DNA of 64,000 nucleotides, from NCBI RefSeq assembly GCF_023161965.1, contig NZ_JALNTY010000002.1:78018-142017 (forward strand). The letters are read 5' to 3'. Shown piece by piece: positions 27,049 through 34,836 of the stretch (positions within the stretch are counted from its first letter, which is position 1; every line of letters starts with the position of its first letter). This DNA comes from Anaerosoma tenue (GTDB lineage: Bacteria; Actinomycetota; Coriobacteriia; Anaerosomatales; Anaerosomataceae). Both the position numbers and the translations under genes were made by a program. Under the pieces are notes generated by a model. The model ran no database searches. It saw only the letters and a program-made list of their open reading frames with translations, and was not told where the DNA came from.

Positions 27049-28478
27049 GAACGGCTCCCTTCAACGGCGCCGAGCGCGCGGCGCAGCTCGTCTTCGATCT
27101 CGCTCCTGCTGGTGGAGTGGATGCGCCAGAGACGCATCCTCACCAGGAGCCTGGTGCCTTCGGGGCCCTCGAGGGTCCACGCCTTCAGCACCATCTGCCG
27201 GGCGAGCGTGGCCACCCCGAGACCGATCATCGAGATGGCGCCCGCGATGTAAAGCAGGGGGATGGACGGGTCGTCCACCATCTGCAAACGGGCGTAGTAG
27301 TCCACGCCCAGAAGCCGCAATTCGCCGCCCGTAGGCAGCGCGACACCCTCGTCGACGCTGATGACCTCGTCGACGACCGCGGCACCCCCGGTGTCCACGA
27401 TCACCACATGAGCGGCGGGCACCTCAGGAGTGCGCGCCACCAGGCCCTCCGGACGCTCGTCCAGGGGCACCGACACGATCACGTGGTAGGCCAGCACACC
27501 GTCGGGCCCGGCCAGGCCGAGCGGGGTGATCGGCGCCGTACCGTCGGGGTTCCCTTCGGCGAAGTCGACCAGCTGTGTGGTGCGCTGCACCTCGGCGCCC
27601 GCGTCGTCCACCATGGCGAGTGTCGCCGAAAGCCCGTAGTCCACAGGGTAGATCGTGAGCGCGCCTTGTTTGAGCGTGTTGTTCGGATAGACCAGCTGCG
27701 ACGCGAGCACGTTGCCCTCGCCATCGAGGACGGTGACCGTGGGGGTGGGCCCGCGATGAAGATCGCCGGTCACGTAGTCGATATCGAACGCATCGACCCT
27801 GATCCACCGGTCCACGAGGTCCCAGTTGTGCAGCGGGCCGCTCGTAAGCTGGCCGTACGACCCGGGCTGGTCGGGCTTGGTCTGACCCACCGCCACACCC
27901 ATCTGCCCGGAAGCGCGCGCCAGACTGCCGCCGGCGATCAACACGATCAGCGCCACGAGCGCCCAGTGGAAGACCGCCGTGCCCCAGACAGACCACCAGG
28001 GAGAGACTGCCGAGACGACACGCTCACCCTTACGCAAGGATATCCCGAGGTGCTCGAGCGTCGCCGCCGTCCGCTCGACGATGGCGGCGCTGTCGAGTGC
28101 CGGATCGCAGACGATCTCGAAGTCCGCGGACGTCTCATCCCCGGGCTCTACGTCGCTGCGTGCGTCACGGAGTGAACGGGCGCGGCGGCGCGCCACTCCG
28201 GTGCGCTGCCACGCGCAGGCGGCCGTACACAGTGCCAGGAACAGACCCGGTACGATGAAGAGAGGGCTGGTGAACGCTTCGTGCAGGCCGAGGGCACCGG
28301 CTACCGTCTCGAGAGCGGGGTTGGCAGCGGCCCAGAGCGCCACCCCCATGGGATCCAGGTCTCTCTGGGGAACGAACGAGCCGATGATCGACCACACGCC
28401 GACCCAGAGCAGCAGGACCATGGCGAGCACTGGCGAGGTGAGGAACCTCCAGACCCGTCGGCCGAACCCCATGATCAC
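27045..28478 (-). CDS. resB: Cytochrome c biogenesis protein ResB (Ccs1)
   Basis: 477 residues. Three N-terminal membrane helices (SPVLAMVLLLWVGVWSIIGSFVP; LFIVPGLFLALCTAACAW; VFHWALVALIVLIAGG), a large extracytoplasmic beta-rich domain, and a final helix (IPLLYIAGAISMIGLGVATLARQ). Starts at GTG or at the ATG two codons later. Partner of CcsA, with four-base overlaps on both sides, so lipoprotein-resB-ccsA are translated as a coupled string. Confidence 0.92.
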   Translation of the reverse strand: MIMGFGRRVWRFLTSPVLAMVLLLWVGVWSIIGSFVPQRDLDPMGVALWAAANPALETVAGALGLHEAFTSPLFIVPGLFLALCTAACAWQRTGVARRRARSLRDARSDVEPGDETSADFEIVCDPALDSAAIVERTAATLEHLGISLRKGERVVSAVSPWWSVWGTAVFHWALVALIVLIAGGSLARASGQMGVAVGQTKPDQPGSYGQLTSGPLHNWDLVDRWIRVDAFDIDYVTGDLHRGPTPTVTVLDGEGNVLASQLVYPNNTLKQGALTIYPVDYGLSATLAMVDDAGAEVQRTTQLVDFAEGNPDGTAPITPLGLAGPDGVLAYHVIVSVPLDERPEGLVARTPEVPAAHVVIVDTGGAAVVDEVISVDEGVALPTGGELRLLGVDYYARLQMVDDPSIPLLYIAGAISMIGLGVATLARQMVLKAWTLEGPEGTRLLVRMRLWRIHSTSRSEIEDELRRALGAVEGSRS

Positions 28479-29104
28479 TCGACCGGCCCCAGCGCAGTGG
28501 CTTCGACCGCGTCCACGACCCAGTCGTCACCCTGTTGGACGACAGTGTAGATCGCATCGTAGGAGGCCTCGTGCGGACCGCTGATGACCTCGCCGGCGTT
28601 CTTCACGGAGACGTAGTTGTAGCTCCAGGTCTCCTTGACGACCACCTCGACGCTCTCCTCCCCCTCACGGACGTCCTGCACCTCGAGGGACTCGAGCGTC
28701 TGGTCGATCAGGCGACCCTTCTGGATGTTGTACTGGATGTACGCGTCGACCCGGACCTCCTGGTAGCTCGTCATCGTGGGGAGCGCAACGCGTGGCTGCG
28801 CGATCCTGTACGCGTACGAACTCCAGTCGAGATACGAGCGCACCGCCGCCTCCGGCGTGGAAAGGTCGATCGTCTCCGGCTCGCTCGCAAGCGCTTCCTC
28901 GGTGACCTGCACCTCCACAGCCGGTCCACCCATCCCCTCGCCCGCCGCCTCGGCCTCTCCGCCGGCCTCATCGGACGTGCAGCCGGTTGATACACCTAGC
29001 CCAAGACCCAGCAGGACGACGAGACAGCAGACGATCACTGTGCGGACCCCATCGGCGTACGCATGCGTGCGAGCATCGGACCGATCCGAGCGAAGCGATT
29101 CCAT
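28475..29104 (-). CDS. Lipoprotein of the cytochrome cluster, unknown function
   Basis: 209 residues. A hydrophobic signal ends in the lipobox GVSTGC, predicting a membrane-anchored extracytoplasmic protein. The mature part (PEAAVRSYLDWSSYAYRIAQ ... VVVKETWSYNYVSVKNAGE ... YTVVQQGDDWVVDAVEA) has the helix-then-sheet pattern of NTF2/SnoaL-like domains; this is an inference from pattern only. Overlaps resB by four bases. Position suggests a role in cytochrome assembly or docking. The start at 29104 is preferred over 29113, which has no spacing to its AAGG. Confidence 0.72.
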   Translation of the reverse strand: MESLRSDRSDARTHAYADGVRTVIVCCLVVLLGLGLGVSTGCTSDEAGGEAEAAGEGMGGPAVEVQVTEEALASEPETIDLSTPEAAVRSYLDWSSYAYRIAQPRVALPTMTSYQEVRVDAYIQYNIQKGRLIDQTLESLEVQDVREGEESVEVVVKETWSYNYVSVKNAGEVISGPHEASYDAIYTVVQQGDDWVVDAVEATALGPVE

Positions 29105-29136
29105 CTCCACCATCCTTGGTTCGAACCTGCAGGTAC

Positions 29137-29748
29137 TCAGAAGAAGAGCCCGTAGAGGTCGGTCGTACCCTCTATGGCGATCAGCATCCACCGCTGACCG
29201 CTGCGAGCCATGCGTAACCTCAGAGCCTGGTCGGCGCCTTCTTCATCCGGCACGGTGACGGACACGAGCGCCTCATCGTCGCCCACATACTCCACCTCTC
29301 CGGGGCTGTCTTCAAGGATGGCGCCGAACAAGGTTCCGTCAGCGACTACGGTGCCATTCTCCACGCCCGCCTGCAGGGATTCGACGAACTGGTCGGCGAA
29401 GGTCTGCTCCATCGCGCTGGCGGGGAAGTCGCCGCCATGCATGCTCGACCCGCCCGCGGAGGCGTCTTCATCACGCGCTCGAGCCATCGTGTCCGCTGCG
29501 AATGCGAGGCCGACGCCGTTGGCGTCCATGTACGTCCGCACGCCCGTCCAGTCGCCGTCTTCAGCGGCCTCGGCAAGGAGCACCACCGCATCGTCGGGCA
29601 TCGCGCCCGGCTCTCCCGTGTCCGACTGACACCCCGCGACCGCCGAGAGCGCCACGAACGCGAGGCCGACCAGCGCCAGCCGCAGAAGCGCATCGCGGGT
29701 CCAGTTGCCGTTCGCGTGGCGTACCACAAGCCCACCATCCCCAGTCAT
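29137..29748 (-). CDS. Second lipoprotein of the cytochrome cluster, unknown function
   Basis: 203 residues. The signal ends in LSAVAGC. The mature part is acidic (PDDAVVLLAEAAEDGDWTGVRTYMDANG) and closes with a sheet-like end (DEALVSVTVPDEEGADQALRLRMARSGQRWMLIAIEGTTDLYGLFF). The overall pattern resembles the neighbouring lipoprotein, so both may share an NTF2-like fold, though direct sequence identity is low. ATG preceded by AAAGG. Only 32 bp separate it from the next lipoprotein. Confidence 0.72.
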   Translation of the reverse strand: MTGDGGLVVRHANGNWTRDALLRLALVGLAFVALSAVAGCQSDTGEPGAMPDDAVVLLAEAAEDGDWTGVRTYMDANGVGLAFAADTMARARDEDASAGGSSMHGGDFPASAMEQTFADQFVESLQAGVENGTVVADGTLFGAILEDSPGEVEYVGDDEALVSVTVPDEEGADQALRLRMARSGQRWMLIAIEGTTDLYGLFF

Positions 29749-29777
29749 AGCGAACCTTTCACCTCGTACAGCCAGCA

Positions 29778-29805
29778 CGGGGGCGGGCATCACTGCCCGC
29801 CCCCG
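29778..29805 (-). terminator. GC-rich intercistronic hairpin, 12-bp perfect stem
   Basis: CGGGGGCGGGCA and TGCCCGCCCCCG pair perfectly with a 4-base loop, 65 bp past the stop of the split-Soret gene. No U-tract follows on the minus strand, so it could be a weak terminator or an mRNA-stability element between high- and low-expressed genes. Confidence 0.6.
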
Positions 29806-29870
29806 CTCAGTGCATCTACCTGATCGTCTTCAGGTCCGCGACACGTCGCTCGCCTGAGACCAGCAGGGTC

Positions 29871-30758
29871 CTACTGGTGGCACGACTCGTCGCACTTCAT
29901 CTTGCCGGCAACATGCGGAGCGCAGTCCAGGATAGCCTGGTCGTATCCGCCCGCACCACCGTGGCAGCCTGAGGTCAGGCATGCATCGACGCTGGGGTCG
30001 AGCACGGGGGTCGGAATGGTGCCAGCCATGAAGTCGTTGACAAGCTCGGCGAGCTTGTACACGCAGTCGTACACGAGCTTCGCACAACGGTCGCTACCCG
30101 CGGCACCGGCGTTGCCGGCGAACTCCGCGGTGACCCATGCGCCATCAGCGCCGCCCGCGGCCTCGAGCCAACGGCCGTGCGATGAGTGGCACAGGAGCGA
30201 CTTCGGCACCGACATCGGTGCGCTGTCCTTGGGCTGCTTGGAGGCGTCGGAGATCGTCCAGCCGCCGTCGGCCCAGTCCTCGTACGCGGCGTTGGTGGGG
30301 AACGCGGTGCGCTCGTACCACGCCATGTACTCGTCGATAACGTTGCCGTTGTTGGTGACGATCTTCAGCATCGCGGCGCCGCCGTTGGGAACACCACAGA
30401 GGTTACGCCACGCGTTGACGCCACCGCCGCCGTAGTTGAAGAGACCCTTGGGGATGGCTGCGTACGACGAGCTCGGGAAGTTCTCTGCGATCTGGCCAAG
30501 CACGGGCCAGTAGGTACCCTCGCATCAACCACCCTGTCCGCCGCCTGCGATGCCCTTGTAGATCTCATAGCCCTTGCGGGCGAGCGCCGCGGGATCAAGC
30601 GCGATCCAGTTGGCGCCCTGGATCGAGGTGTCCGGGAACGTCGTCACCGGAGTTGCAACGGCAGGCGCCGCACTGGTGACCGCAGGGAGCACCGAAGCAG
30701 CCGCCACCGCTGCAGTCCCTCCCAGGAACTGCCTGCGGGAAAGCTTGCTGTTTTCCAT
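29871..30758 (-). CDS. Split-Soret-type cytochrome c, probable selenoprotein (UGA at codon 78)
   Basis: Two open segments in the same frame, separated only by TGA at 30527-30525, form one 295-residue protein. An N-terminal Tat signal (SRRQFLGGTAAVAAASVLPAV) follows ATG 30758 with GGAAG upstream. Around the UGA the sequence reads IYKGIAGGGQGG-U78-C79-EGTYWPVLGQIAE, where split-Soret relatives have a Cys-Cys-like pair. Conserved NYGGGGVNAWRNLCGVPNGGAAM and LLCHSSHGRW segments follow. C-terminal haem sites are CLTSGCH (CX4CH, 260-266) and CDESCH (CX3CH, 289-294). A SECIS-like hairpin starts directly after UGA. Likely an exported two-haem redox protein. If UGA is a true stop, this would be a broken gene, but the strict frame and hairpin argue against that. 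Confidence 0.82.
30486..30524 (-). promoter_or_regulatory. Candidate bacterial SECIS element
   Basis: Directly after the in-frame UGA, TGCGA (30524-30520) pairs with TCGCA (30490-30486). An upper stem CTGGCC (30510-30505) pairs with GGCCAG (30497-30492) around the 7-base loop CGTGCTT. The apical loop begins 20 bases after UGA and has G at its second position, consistent with known bacterial SECIS geometry. It lies within the coding region, as bacterial SECIS do. Confidence 0.7.
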
Positions 30759-30815
30759 GTTCACTCTTCCTTTCTCTGCCCGCCTGAGCGGGTGTCGTTC
30801 ATCTGCGATCCGCAT

Positions 30816-30845
30816 CCGGAGGGGCGGGGATTGCCGCCCCTCCGG
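30816..30845 (-). terminator. GC-rich intercistronic hairpin, 12-bp perfect stem
   Basis: CCGGAGGGGCGG pairs with CCGCCCCTCCGG over a 6-base loop, 14 bp after the stop of the 1163-residue cytochrome gene and before the split-Soret gene. No U-tract. May partly terminate or protect the upstream message. Confidence 0.6.
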
Positions 30846-30859
30846 CTGTACGGTTGCCG

Positions 30860-33800
30860 TTAGTCCGGTGCCACCATGTCTGCGTTGTAGTCATCCATGT
30901 AGTCGGACTTGTTGGTGATGATACGGACGTTGCTGCCGTCGCGCTCCTGGACCGCGTGATAGTGGTGGCCGCAACCCTCACAGGTGTAGCGGTCCCATAT
31001 CGCGGCGCCGTCCACGAAGTCGACCGGGCCGGAGGCGGGCCATGTCAGAGCGCCCATGCCGTTGGTGCCGGTCTCGGGATCGAGCAGCATCGCGGTACCC
31101 TCGGTTGCCGTGGTACCGAGCACGTACGGCGAACGGTACGGCGCACGGTCGCCCTCGATGAGGCCGGCGTGGATGCCGTTGACGGTGCCGTTCCAGCCGG
31201 TGTTCACCAGCAGACGCGGAGTATCCCACGCGTGCGGGACGGCCACGTGGCAGTTCACGCACTGGGCGGAACCGTCGGTGGTGTCCTGGTGGTGGCTGGA
31301 GTGCGCGGTGTTCGAAGAACCGATCGCATTGGTGTTGACCGTGCCGGTGTCTTCGCTCTGACGGTGAGCCACAGAACCGCTCGTGGAATCCTCAGAGGCG
31401 ACCGGGGCCCACGTGATCGGGTCGGTGTACATCGTCCAGTACGGTGTTCCCCGCACGGCCGTGATGGTGCCTTCCTCGCTCATCGTGGTCTCAACGCTGC
31501 CCGGGATCGTGTACTCGAACGGCGTAGAGCCGGTGGAGATCTCCGGCATGATCTGGCCGGTCACGGTGCCCTGGTTGTAGTTCTGCAGGTCGTGACACTT
31601 CGAGCAGATCGTCATGACGCTGCCGTCCTCGTACTCGACGTTATCGGGGGTCGTCGCCAGCACCGAGCGGATCCTGATACCTGACGGGTACTCCGCCGTG
31701 TTCTTGGTCAGCTCCGCCATGTAGAACGGGGCCGAGTAGTCGGGGTCGATGCCCCAGTAGTCGTCAGCGCCGTGGGGGCCTGCCGCCTCGAAACCGGTGT
31801 GGCAGTCTTCACAGGTGATGACATCCGTCGCCAGCAGACCCGTCATGGCATCTGCGGGGGCGTTGGGATCGCTCTCCTCCCAGAACACGTTGACCGTCGG
31901 GAACTGCCACACGTCGGTGACAGGGTTGCCGTCGGTACCCGTGAGCAGGGCGCTGAAGTCCTCCACAGCACCAATCGACCCGAAGGTCGTGGTGTTGTGA
32001 CCGGAGGCCGCGACCCAGCTCTCCGCGTGGTGCGGGGAGACCTCGGTGGCGAAGCCATGCGGCGCGAACGCGTCACTGTGGCAGTCGACACACTCGCCAG
32101 CCTCGGTGGTCTTCGCGTTGATGAGCTCGAAGCCCGAGTCGATCAGATCGTCGTAGGCGTGGCACACGCAACCCGCGTGCGCATCCTTGACGTGCATATC
32201 GATCTCGCCGACCGCAAGCAGGTCGGTGCCGTGGCAGTCGACGCATGCGTCACTGTAGTCGCCATCGATGATGGCTTCCACGGAGTCATGCGCGCCCACG
32301 TGGTACGGATGATCCACACCCGGAACCATCGGATCGGTGTGGCAGTCCTCGCACGCGTACTCGCCGCCCTGACCATAGCCATAAGCATGGCAGGAGCAGC
32401 CATCGTGCTCACCAGGAGCAACGGCCATGAGATCCTGGCCGTGGCAGGACACGCAGCCCGCGCTGTTCGCCGCGATGGTGTCCTCGATCACGTCATGCGC
32501 GCCCACGTGATACGGATGCGCAGCATTCGGATCGAACGGGTCGGCGTGGCAGGACTCGCAGGAGTCCGCGCCGGCCGTGTGGCCGTAGGCGTGGCAGCTG
32601 CAGCCCTTGTGCTCACCGGGAGCGACCATCGTGACGTCGGAGCCGTGGCAGGAAACGCAGCCGCCGCTGTTCGCCTCGATGTTCGTGGTGAGCATGTCGT
32701 GACCGACGCCGGTGTCGTGATAGGCGCCGAACTGGTTGAGGTCGTGGCACACGCCGAAGCACGTGGTGGACGGCTCAACGGTGTCGTTGTGGCACGCGGC
32801 ACAGCCGGTGACCACGCCGTCGCCACTGAAGTCGATCCCGTGCATGTCGGTGACCACGTTGGTGCCATGGCAGTACGAATCGAAGCAGGTACCCGCGTCG
32901 GGAACGACGTGGGCGGCGACAGCGCCGTGCTTCTCCTCGGTGGTGCCGTGGCAGTCCTCACAGGTGCTGATCACGGAGATGTCGGTCGTGTCGTTGTGGC
33001 ACGACGTGCAGTCCGCGTGCAGATCGACGACGCCACCGGGGTGGCAGCCGACCTGCGAGCAGCTCTCATCGCTGGTGCTGAGAACCTCAGGGTGCGAAGC
33101 GGCGTGCGCATCGGTGTGGCACGTCTCGCAGTCGCGCTGCGGAACATCAGCGGTGTGGCATGCGTAGCAGCCGCCGTTGTTGAGGTCGATGTGGATCGCT
33201 GCCAGGTTCGTGTCGTGGCACCCGGAACCGGTGCAGAACACGTCGGGCAGGTCATGACCACTCAACACGGGAGGCGGCGGGGTCGTGGCGGTCACGGCGG
33301 AGTCGATGTCCGCACGGACATCGGCCGCTATCGTGGCCAGGCCACCGAACAGGTAGTAGTAGGAGACATCGCCCCGGGCGCTCACGAGCAGCGCCTCGGT
33401 CTCGTCCGTGAGCTGGGTGGACTCGGTGAGAAGCACCACGGAGCCCTTGCTGCCCACGAGCGGGCCGGCGCACAGCGCGTCCGGGAAGTTCTCGCCGGTC
33501 ACGACACCCAGGTTGTTCCAGGACAGACCAAGGGAGACACCGTACTCGGCGACCTCTGCGGCAGTCTCATAGCGGTTGGCGCCCGCAAGACGTCCGTCGT
33601 ACTTGGCTCCAAGGCTGGTCTGGACGGAAGCGGGCACGACGCCCGTTCCACCAAGGATGGTGACATCGGTGACTCCGGCCGGAAGCGTGTAGTTGCCGGC
33701 GCCGTCCACGAGGACGAGCGGCATGCCTTCGGCGAACATGATCGAGGACGACGCGAGCGCGTCGGGGAAGTTCAGGCCGGTGGCCATGAACGCCTTGCCC

Positions 33801-34351
33801 TCGAAGCTGCCACCGAGAAGACCGATGGTCTTCGCGGCGACCTTGGCGGCGGTGTCATACCTGTTGCCGCCGGCGATGCGCTCGATGCTGACACCGGGAA
33901 GCGCATCGATCTGGGCTGCAGCCGCGTTAGAAACGGCAGCCGTACCGCCCAGGATGTACACCTTGGAGGCACCAAGGCGCTGGATCTCGGCCAGGACCTG
34001 CGACGGTACCGACGCCGCGGGGGTCAAGAGAATCGGGCCGTCGACAGCACCCGCGAGCGCGGCGCCGCCGAGAGCGTCCGGGAACGATTCACCGGTTGCG
34101 ATGACTACGTTCGCGGCGCTTCCGAACTTCTTTGAAGCCTCCACAGCCGTCAGGTAGCGGGTAGCTCCCTGAACGAGAATCGCAGTGGGATCGGTCGGTG
34201 CCGTGGCCATCACCAATGATGTGGTCGTGGATGGCAACTTTGGCACCTGGGCTGCGGAGGCTACACCCGGTGCAGCCAGCGCAAGCACCAATCCCGCTAC
34301 GAGCACGCCGACAATAGCGGCGCGTCGGAACGGACCATGCCTACTGTTCAT
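30860..34351 (-). CDS. Cell-wall-binding (CWB2) multihaem c-type cytochrome, 1163 aa
   Basis: Signal peptide (AAIVGVLVAGLVLALAAPGVASA), then three CWB2 repeats at ~60-150, 160-245 and 255-345 (FPDAL, ILGG, NRYDTA/NRYETA). A Pro linker leads to the haem region from C373. I count 14 CXXCH, three CX4CH (CTGSGCH, CSQVGCH, CFDSYCH), one CX3CH (CFGVCH) and three CXCH (CSCH twice, CVCH), up to 21 sites. A CEGCGHH near the C-terminus is not counted. The last ~350 residues are haem-poor with CEDCH, CSKCH and CVNCH widely spaced. The product should be exported and held in the wall, giving a chain of haems across it. Strong GGGAGG before ATG. First gene of the cluster. Confidence 0.93.
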   Translation of the reverse strand: MNSRHGPFRRAAIVGVLVAGLVLALAAPGVASAAQVPKLPSTTTSLVMATAPTDPTAILVQGATRYLTAVEASKKFGSAANVVIATGESFPDALGGAALAGAVDGPILLTPAASVPSQVLAEIQRLGASKVYILGGTAAVSNAAAAQIDALPGVSIERIAGGNRYDTAAKVAAKTIGLLGGSFEGKAFMATGLNFPDALASSSIMFAEGMPLVLVDGAGNYTLPAGVTDVTILGGTGVVPASVQTSLGAKYDGRLAGANRYETAAEVAEYGVSLGLSWNNLGVVTGENFPDALCAGPLVGSKGSVVLLTESTQLTDETEALLVSARGDVSYYYLFGGLATIAADVRADIDSAVTATTPPPPVLSGHDLPDVFCTGSGCHDTNLAAIHIDLNNGGCYACHTADVPQRDCETCHTDAHAASHPEVLSTSDESCSQVGCHPGGVVDLHADCTSCHNDTTDISVISTCEDCHGTTEEKHGAVAAHVVPDAGTCFDSYCHGTNVVTDMHGIDFSGDGVVTGCAACHNDTVEPSTTCFGVCHDLNQFGAYHDTGVGHDMLTTNIEANSGGCVSCHGSDVTMVAPGEHKGCSCHAYGHTAGADSCESCHADPFDPNAAHPYHVGAHDVIEDTIAANSAGCVSCHGQDLMAVAPGEHDGCSCHAYGYGQGGEYACEDCHTDPMVPGVDHPYHVGAHDSVEAIIDGDYSDACVDCHGTDLLAVGEIDMHVKDAHAGCVCHAYDDLIDSGFELINAKTTEAGECVDCHSDAFAPHGFATEVSPHHAESWVAASGHNTTTFGSIGAVEDFSALLTGTDGNPVTDVWQFPTVNVFWEESDPNAPADAMTGLLATDVITCEDCHTGFEAAGPHGADDYWGIDPDYSAPFYMAELTKNTAEYPSGIRIRSVLATTPDNVEYEDGSVMTICSKCHDLQNYNQGTVTGQIMPEISTGSTPFEYTIPGSVETTMSEEGTITAVRGTPYWTMYTDPITWAPVASEDSTSGSVAHRQSEDTGTVNTNAIGSSNTAHSSHHQDTTDGSAQCVNCHVAVPHAWDTPRLLVNTGWNGTVNGIHAGLIEGDRAPYRSPYVLGTTATEGTAMLLDPETGTNGMGALTWPASGPVDFVDGAAIWDRYTCEGCGHHYHAVQERDGSNVRIITNKSDYMDDYNADMVAPD
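32285..32662 (-). repeat. Tandem 57-58-residue haem-binding unit within the cytochrome
   Basis: Two adjacent copies (32492-32662 and 32285-32458) encode GCVSCHGxD-x-VAPGEHxGCSCHAYG, then CExCHxDP and HPYHVGAHD. Each unit carries three haem motifs: CXXCH, CXCH, CXXCH. A third, more diverged partial copy follows (CVDCHGTDLLAVGEIDMHVKDAHAGCVCHAYD). The 695-residue paralogue has one copy. This indicates growth of the cytochrome by internal duplication. Confidence 0.8.
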
Positions 34352-34836
34352 TCCCTACCTCCCTGCTCTCGACGACAGGCAGCGGCACGCCAACGGCGCA
34401 ACCGCCAATCTTCCTTAATATACTCCTACGACACGGGATGTACATGCTTTCGTTCGGGAATCCACAAATTAATTACGAACAGATTAACCACCTTCTTACG
34501 TCGTCCTGGCGAACGTGAACGTCCCGTGAGTCCACCCCATTTCGTTAAGTATCGACGTTGAATCGCGAGGACTTAAGGGGTTTGTACCCGACTTTCGCGT
34601 GAGGTGGTGGTCTGTATCGTGTCACGCGCCGAACGGTCGTTGCGCCGGGAGCGAACGGCGGCATGCACTCGTCCCCCACGCACGAAGACCCGCCCACGAT
34701 CGGGCGGGTCTTCTTGTCTTTGCGAGGTTCTCGGCCGGCTGCGCATCAGGAAGAGGGCGTGGCTACACCCGGGCAACCCTCGACTCATGGTCAAGGCATA
34801 CGCACGGACGGCCTGCTCACAGGTGCAGTCCGCCGA
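34352..34836. other. Intergenic region upstream of the cytochrome cluster
   Basis: 485 bp without a convincing gene. The part next to the cytochrome start is AT-rich for this genome (AATTAATTACGAACAGATTAACC around 34470-34492) and probably holds the cluster's promoter, but I see no clear -35/-10 pair. A TATATTAAGGAAG stretch lies ~60 bp before the ATG on the minus strand. A strong hairpin lies at 34684-34713. Confidence 0.5.
34684..34713 (+). terminator. Hairpin terminator, 12-bp stem, U-rich on the plus strand
   Basis: GAAGACCCGCCC pairs with GGGCGGGTCTTC around 6 bases and is followed on the plus strand by TTGTCTTT. On the minus strand it lies 124 bp past the SDR stop but has no U-tract. 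Either it ends the SDR message imperfectly, or it ends an unrecognised short plus-strand transcript. Confidence 0.65.

Noticed and set aside
30503-30527. Reading the TGA at 30527-30525 as the end of one gene with a separate gene downstream
   Set aside because: The downstream half has no plausible ribosome site or signal peptide and continues the same family in the same frame, so one gene with recoding is the better reading.
31000-31015. A further haem site CEGCGHH near the C-terminus of the large cytochrome
   Set aside because: The residue after the second Cys is Gly, not His, so it does not fit a haem-binding motif; it may bind another metal.
31772-34135. A 787-codon open frame on the plus strand opposite the large cytochrome
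   Set aside because: Its sequence is low-complexity Val/Ala/Arg/Gly with no family match, and it mirrors the codon pattern of the cytochrome gene; it is an antisense shadow.
34352-34440. A cyclic-di-GMP or related riboswitch before the cytochrome gene
   Set aside because: I looked for the conserved core of GEMM-type riboswitches on the minus strand and did not find it.
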